This document shows positions 5,080-7,473 of a stretch of DNA of 7,473 nucleotides, one piece after another. The stretch lies in the NCBI GenBank assembly GCA_937892025.1, contig CALAVA010000062.1, forward strand, positions 1 through 7,473, written 5' to 3'. Origin of the DNA: an uncultured Bacteroidales bacterium (lineage in GTDB: Bacteria > Bacteroidota > Bacteroidia > Bacteroidales > WCHB1-69). The position numbers were made by a program, and so were the translations under genes. The notes below the pieces were generated by a model. It worked only from the letters and a program-made list of their open reading frames with translations, searched no databases and was not told where the DNA came from. How positions within the stretch are numbered: the stretch's first letter is position 1; each line of letters starts with the position of its first letter.

Positions 5080-7473
5080 TTATTGTTTTATTAATTTCCC
5101 TCTTCCCAACAATTGAGCATGGTGATAGATTTTATAGACATAAAATCCTGTGCTTAAATGTTGAATAGAAAATGTATTTATGGCGCTATGTAAATCTTTA
5201 TTTAAAACTTCTCTTCCTTCTGCATTGTAAATAAGTATTTTGCTGCCAATCAGATTGCCTTCTATTTCTATAGAAATTTTATCCTGACAAGGATTAGGAT
5301 ATATTTTTGTTTCTGGCAAATATTGTTCTTTTATACCATTGCCATAGCAAAATCTCACCATATATGTTTTGGACAATTTATTGTAAATATCAGAAACAAT
5401 TATTCTTGTACGATATTTGTTATTTGTTGTACTACAATTGGTGGCAATATCTTCTGCAGGAAAGACTTCTACGTTTGTTGCGGTATCTGTTTGGGTGAAT
5501 GTTATTTCTGGAACGCCAACATTAGAAGAAGAAACAGAATATGTATAGGTTCTTTTCGTCTTTTCAAAATTTTCTATTGGATTGCCATTTATATTGATAT
5601 TATTCAATGTTAAATCTGAAAAATGAATGATATATTCATTGCTGTCTCCATTTATAGCAAAAATCTTTATTTTTACTATTTTTCTTATAGATAAGGTTTT
5701 TGTCAATGTTGTTGTATCATCATAATAATCTATCAAAACTGAGGCTCTGCTGTCTTCTGCGGTTGCTGTTATAACAATAGAATCTTGCCCATAAATATAT
5801 TCAGCATAATAAGTGTTGCTATCTTTATCAAAAGAAGGAACTATTTGTTTTTCAAACATATAAGTCTCAAAATCCATTCCATTTATCAAAATTTGAGCAG
5901 CATAATTATTATTCCCTGCTTCTATGCTAAAATCAATGGTATATGTTCTATGAATGGACGTATCGCCAGCATAAACCGTGATAAGGGCTTGTTGGGGATA
6001 TTGTGAAATTTGTGTTATTTCAATTGTTGCATCAGGTTGTGTTGCTGTTGCAGAAACAATAGGCAAAGCATACATAGTATCGTAACCGTATGGATATTCT
6101 ATGGCATAATGTAAACTATCTGCATGAAAATTATCAATGCTTACATGATTTATTTGCAAGTCTTTAAGCAATGCTTCTTTGGAAAGTTCCACTTCAAACA
6201 CCACTTTGTAGGTTTTACTATTTAAAGAATCCCACCCCATAATTTGCACAATAGCGGTATCATTAGGAGAATTTGGCTGAACAACAACAACACTGCTTCT
6301 ATTATCAATCAAAGTATAATTAACAGAAGGAATAGTAGAAGTCGCTTTGGGTAACATAACATGATACAAAGTGTCTTGTGCATTAAATCCTGATATGGTG
6401 TCTTCAACGTTGTTGAGAATATAGGTTAAACGTTGCAAATCTACATTAGAACCTTTGTAGAAATGGATAAAATACACCCTATGGTCTATGCCATTTTGGG
6501 CAACAACTCTCACTTGTGCTGTCCCTGGAACGGCAGAAGCAGGGGTTATTTGTATCGTAGCACCATATTGCCATTGAGTGGCTGCGGTAATCTCTGGCAA
6601 TCTGTTGTCCTCCCAAGGAATAATGACAGAATAGGTTAACGTGTCTGCACAAAATCCTTGCAAAGTATCACCATTGATTATCACACATTGCAAAGCCGTA
6701 TTAGAAGATGGTAGATAATTAAAAATAATACGATAAACATTTGAATCTATGTTATTCTCTGCAACAACGGTAATCTCTGCTGTGTCATTGATATGAATTG
6801 GCCATTTTGATACATAAGCCATTGACCTATTGTCTGTTAAACCAAATGTGAAATTGTCGGGAATAGATAAGGTTTCTTTCGCTATATCTACATGATATTC
6901 AAAAGTTGTGGCTAAAACATCATGAACAATAGAGTCTTGTCCATCTAATTGATAGGCAATATGGTCCAATGTGGCAATAGGAGAGGCTTGTCTTTGAAAA
7001 TGAATGATATATCTATTTATGGTAATATTATCTTCTGCTAAAACAACGACAAATGCAGAATCTTGAAAATGTTTTGCTTGTGTAACAAAAACCATTGAGG
7101 CTGACGATTGGGCTTGTCCCCATATTATCGGAGCCAAAGTGTCTGACCATGTATAGGGCAACTCTACCATATAAACCAAAGTGTCCGTATTAAAAGTAGG
7201 CACTGAAACCCATTGTCTTCTACTTGAACTATCTATTGTTATCGTGTCTGGATTGTCCGTATAGATGGATTCATAATACAATTGTTGCAATTTGGCATTG
7301 TGTGAAATTTCCACCTCAAAAAATACTTGATACAATTTGTAAGTGGAATTGTCCGAAGCGGTAACCAAAACAACACCGACACCATTCGGTGACGAGGGCT
7401 GACTGACGATTACACTGGCAGAAAAATCGGCACTTTGATAATACAACATAGGCGTGTCAGTCGTTTGAGACGG
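5080..7473 (-). CDS. Large repeat-rich surface protein with T9SS type A sorting domain, 5' end outside window
   Basis: The frame is open from the window edge (first codon 7471-7473) to TAA at 5080-5082, giving 797 residues. The first ATG in the window (7447-7449) is not the true start: in-frame coding continues upstream (PSQTTDTP before that Met) and it falls inside a repeat. Numbering from that Met, residues 1-49 are the end of one beta-sandwich repeat, and seven more follow to about residue 704. Each is 85-105 residues and typically ends in a K/RxYxVxF-like strand (TYKVVFEV, TYTIDF, EYIIHF, TYMVRF). They resemble the cadherin-like or bacterial Ig-like beta-sandwich repeats of Bacteroidota surface proteins. 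An NGIKE linker (704-708) leads into a sorting domain at about 711-789 with IYPNP (716-720), YNAEGREV and terminal KLIKQ, marking T9SS export. No catalytic domain is visible; it probably binds or adheres, but part of the N-terminus is not seen. It is the first visible gene of the operon. The operon promoter is outside the window. Confidence 0.85.
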   Translation of the reverse strand, partial: PSQTTDTPMLYYQSADFSASVIVSQPSSPNGVGVVLVTASDNSTYKLYQVFFEVEISHNAKLQQLYYESIYTDNPDTITIDSSSRRQWVSVPTFNTDTLVYMVELPYTWSDTLAPIIWGQAQSSASMVFVTQAKHFQDSAFVVVLAEDNITINRYIIHFQRQASPIATLDHIAYQLDGQDSIVHDVLATTFEYHVDIAKETLSIPDNFTFGLTDNRSMAYVSKWPIHINDTAEITVVAENNIDSNVYRIIFNYLPSSNTALQCVIINGDTLQGFCADTLTYSVIIPWEDNRLPEITAATQWQYGATIQITPASAVPGTAQVRVVAQNGIDHRVYFIHFYKGSNVDLQRLTYILNNVEDTISGFNAQDTLYHVMLPKATSTIPSVNYTLIDNRSSVVVVQPNSPNDTAIVQIMGWDSLNSKTYKVVFEVELSKEALLKDLQINHVSIDNFHADSLHYAIEYPYGYDTMYALPIVSATATQPDATIEITQISQYPQQALITVYAGDTSIHRTYTIDFSIEAGNNNYAAQILINGMDFETYMFEKQIVPSFDKDSNTYYAEYIYGQDSIVITATAEDSRASVLIDYYDDTTTLTKTLSIRKIVKIKIFAINGDSNEYIIHFSDLTLNNININGNPIENFEKTKRTYTYSVSSSNVGVPEITFTQTDTATNVEVFPAEDIATNCSTTNNKYRTRIIVSDIYNKLSKTYMVRFCYGNGIKEQYLPETKIYPNPCQDKISIEIEGNLIGSKILIYNAEGREVLNKDLHSAINTFSIQHLSTGFYVYKIYHHAQLLGRGKLIKQ
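5338..7473 (-). repeat. Tandem beta-sandwich repeat array inside the surface protein (one partial plus seven full units)
   Basis: Unit boundaries were judged by eye: R0 7473-7303 (partial), R1 7299-6988, R2 6984-6709, R3 6708-6454, R4 6453-6181, R5 6180-5917, R6 5916-5614, R7 5613-5338. Most units carry, in order, a start of the LxxLxxNG type, an F.xDTLxY strand, a mid strand near LP.I or SIP, and a closing Y.V.F strand. They are clearly diverged at the DNA level and are repeats of protein fold, not recent DNA duplications. Two forms alternate: R1, R3 and R5 carry PY/PW followed by a P.I strand, while R2 and R4 carry (I/T)DNRS. Exact borders are uncertain by several residues. Confidence 0.75.

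Noticed and set aside
5307..5613. Plus-strand overlapping frames opposite the sorting domain of the repeat protein
   Set aside because: Two overlapping Cys/Tyr-rich frames with no motif are typical antisense products of AT-rich coding DNA.
7374..7391. Six-base inverted repeat CACCGA/TCGGTG
   Set aside because: It lies inside the repeat protein coding sequence, is short, and has no T-run. It is expected by chance.
2418..7473. Assigning the operon to haem, cobalamin or glycan uptake
   Set aside because: There is no HmuY-, BtuG- or SusD-type partner, no cobalamin riboswitch and no diagnostic substrate residues in the window. The ligand is left open.

Overview
This looks like a contig end from a member of the Bacteroidota, probably Bacteroidales or a relative. 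Four things support that: AT-rich DNA, a Bacteroidota-type Mpl murein ligase, a TonB-dependent receptor that begins with a carboxypeptidase-regulatory-like domain, and two proteins ending in type IX secretion (T9SS) C-terminal sorting domains. Both chromosomal transcription units that can be seen are on the minus strand. No RNA gene, CRISPR array, insertion sequence or phage gene was seen.

Layout, left to right. Bases 1-32 are not genomic: they match the Illumina read-2 adapter. Bases 33-1211 (minus) hold mpl, a UDP-N-acetylmuramate:L-Ala-gamma-D-Glu-meso-DAP ligase of murein recycling. It lacks about its last 60 residues because the contig stops there. A 214-base gap (1212-1425) holds a good Shine-Dalgarno-like site and weak promoter candidates for mpl, and a strong rho-independent terminator for the operon to its right.

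From 7473 down to 1426 (minus) lies a three-gene operon. In transcription order it encodes: a large surface protein of tandem beta-sandwich repeats with a T9SS sorting domain (its 5' end lies outside the window); an 883-residue TonB-dependent outer-membrane receptor, starting 10 bases after the previous stop; and a 322-residue secreted PCMD-like protein with a T9SS sorting domain, starting 23 bases after the receptor stop. The terminator at 1369-1403 closes the unit.

Reading of the system: two T9SS-exported surface proteins are co-transcribed with one TonB-dependent receptor, and no SusD-type lipoprotein is visible. This fits a surface capture and import module for an unknown ligand. The ligand cannot be read from the sequence. 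This operon is the best candidate here for something undescribed. mpl is an unrelated housekeeping neighbour.
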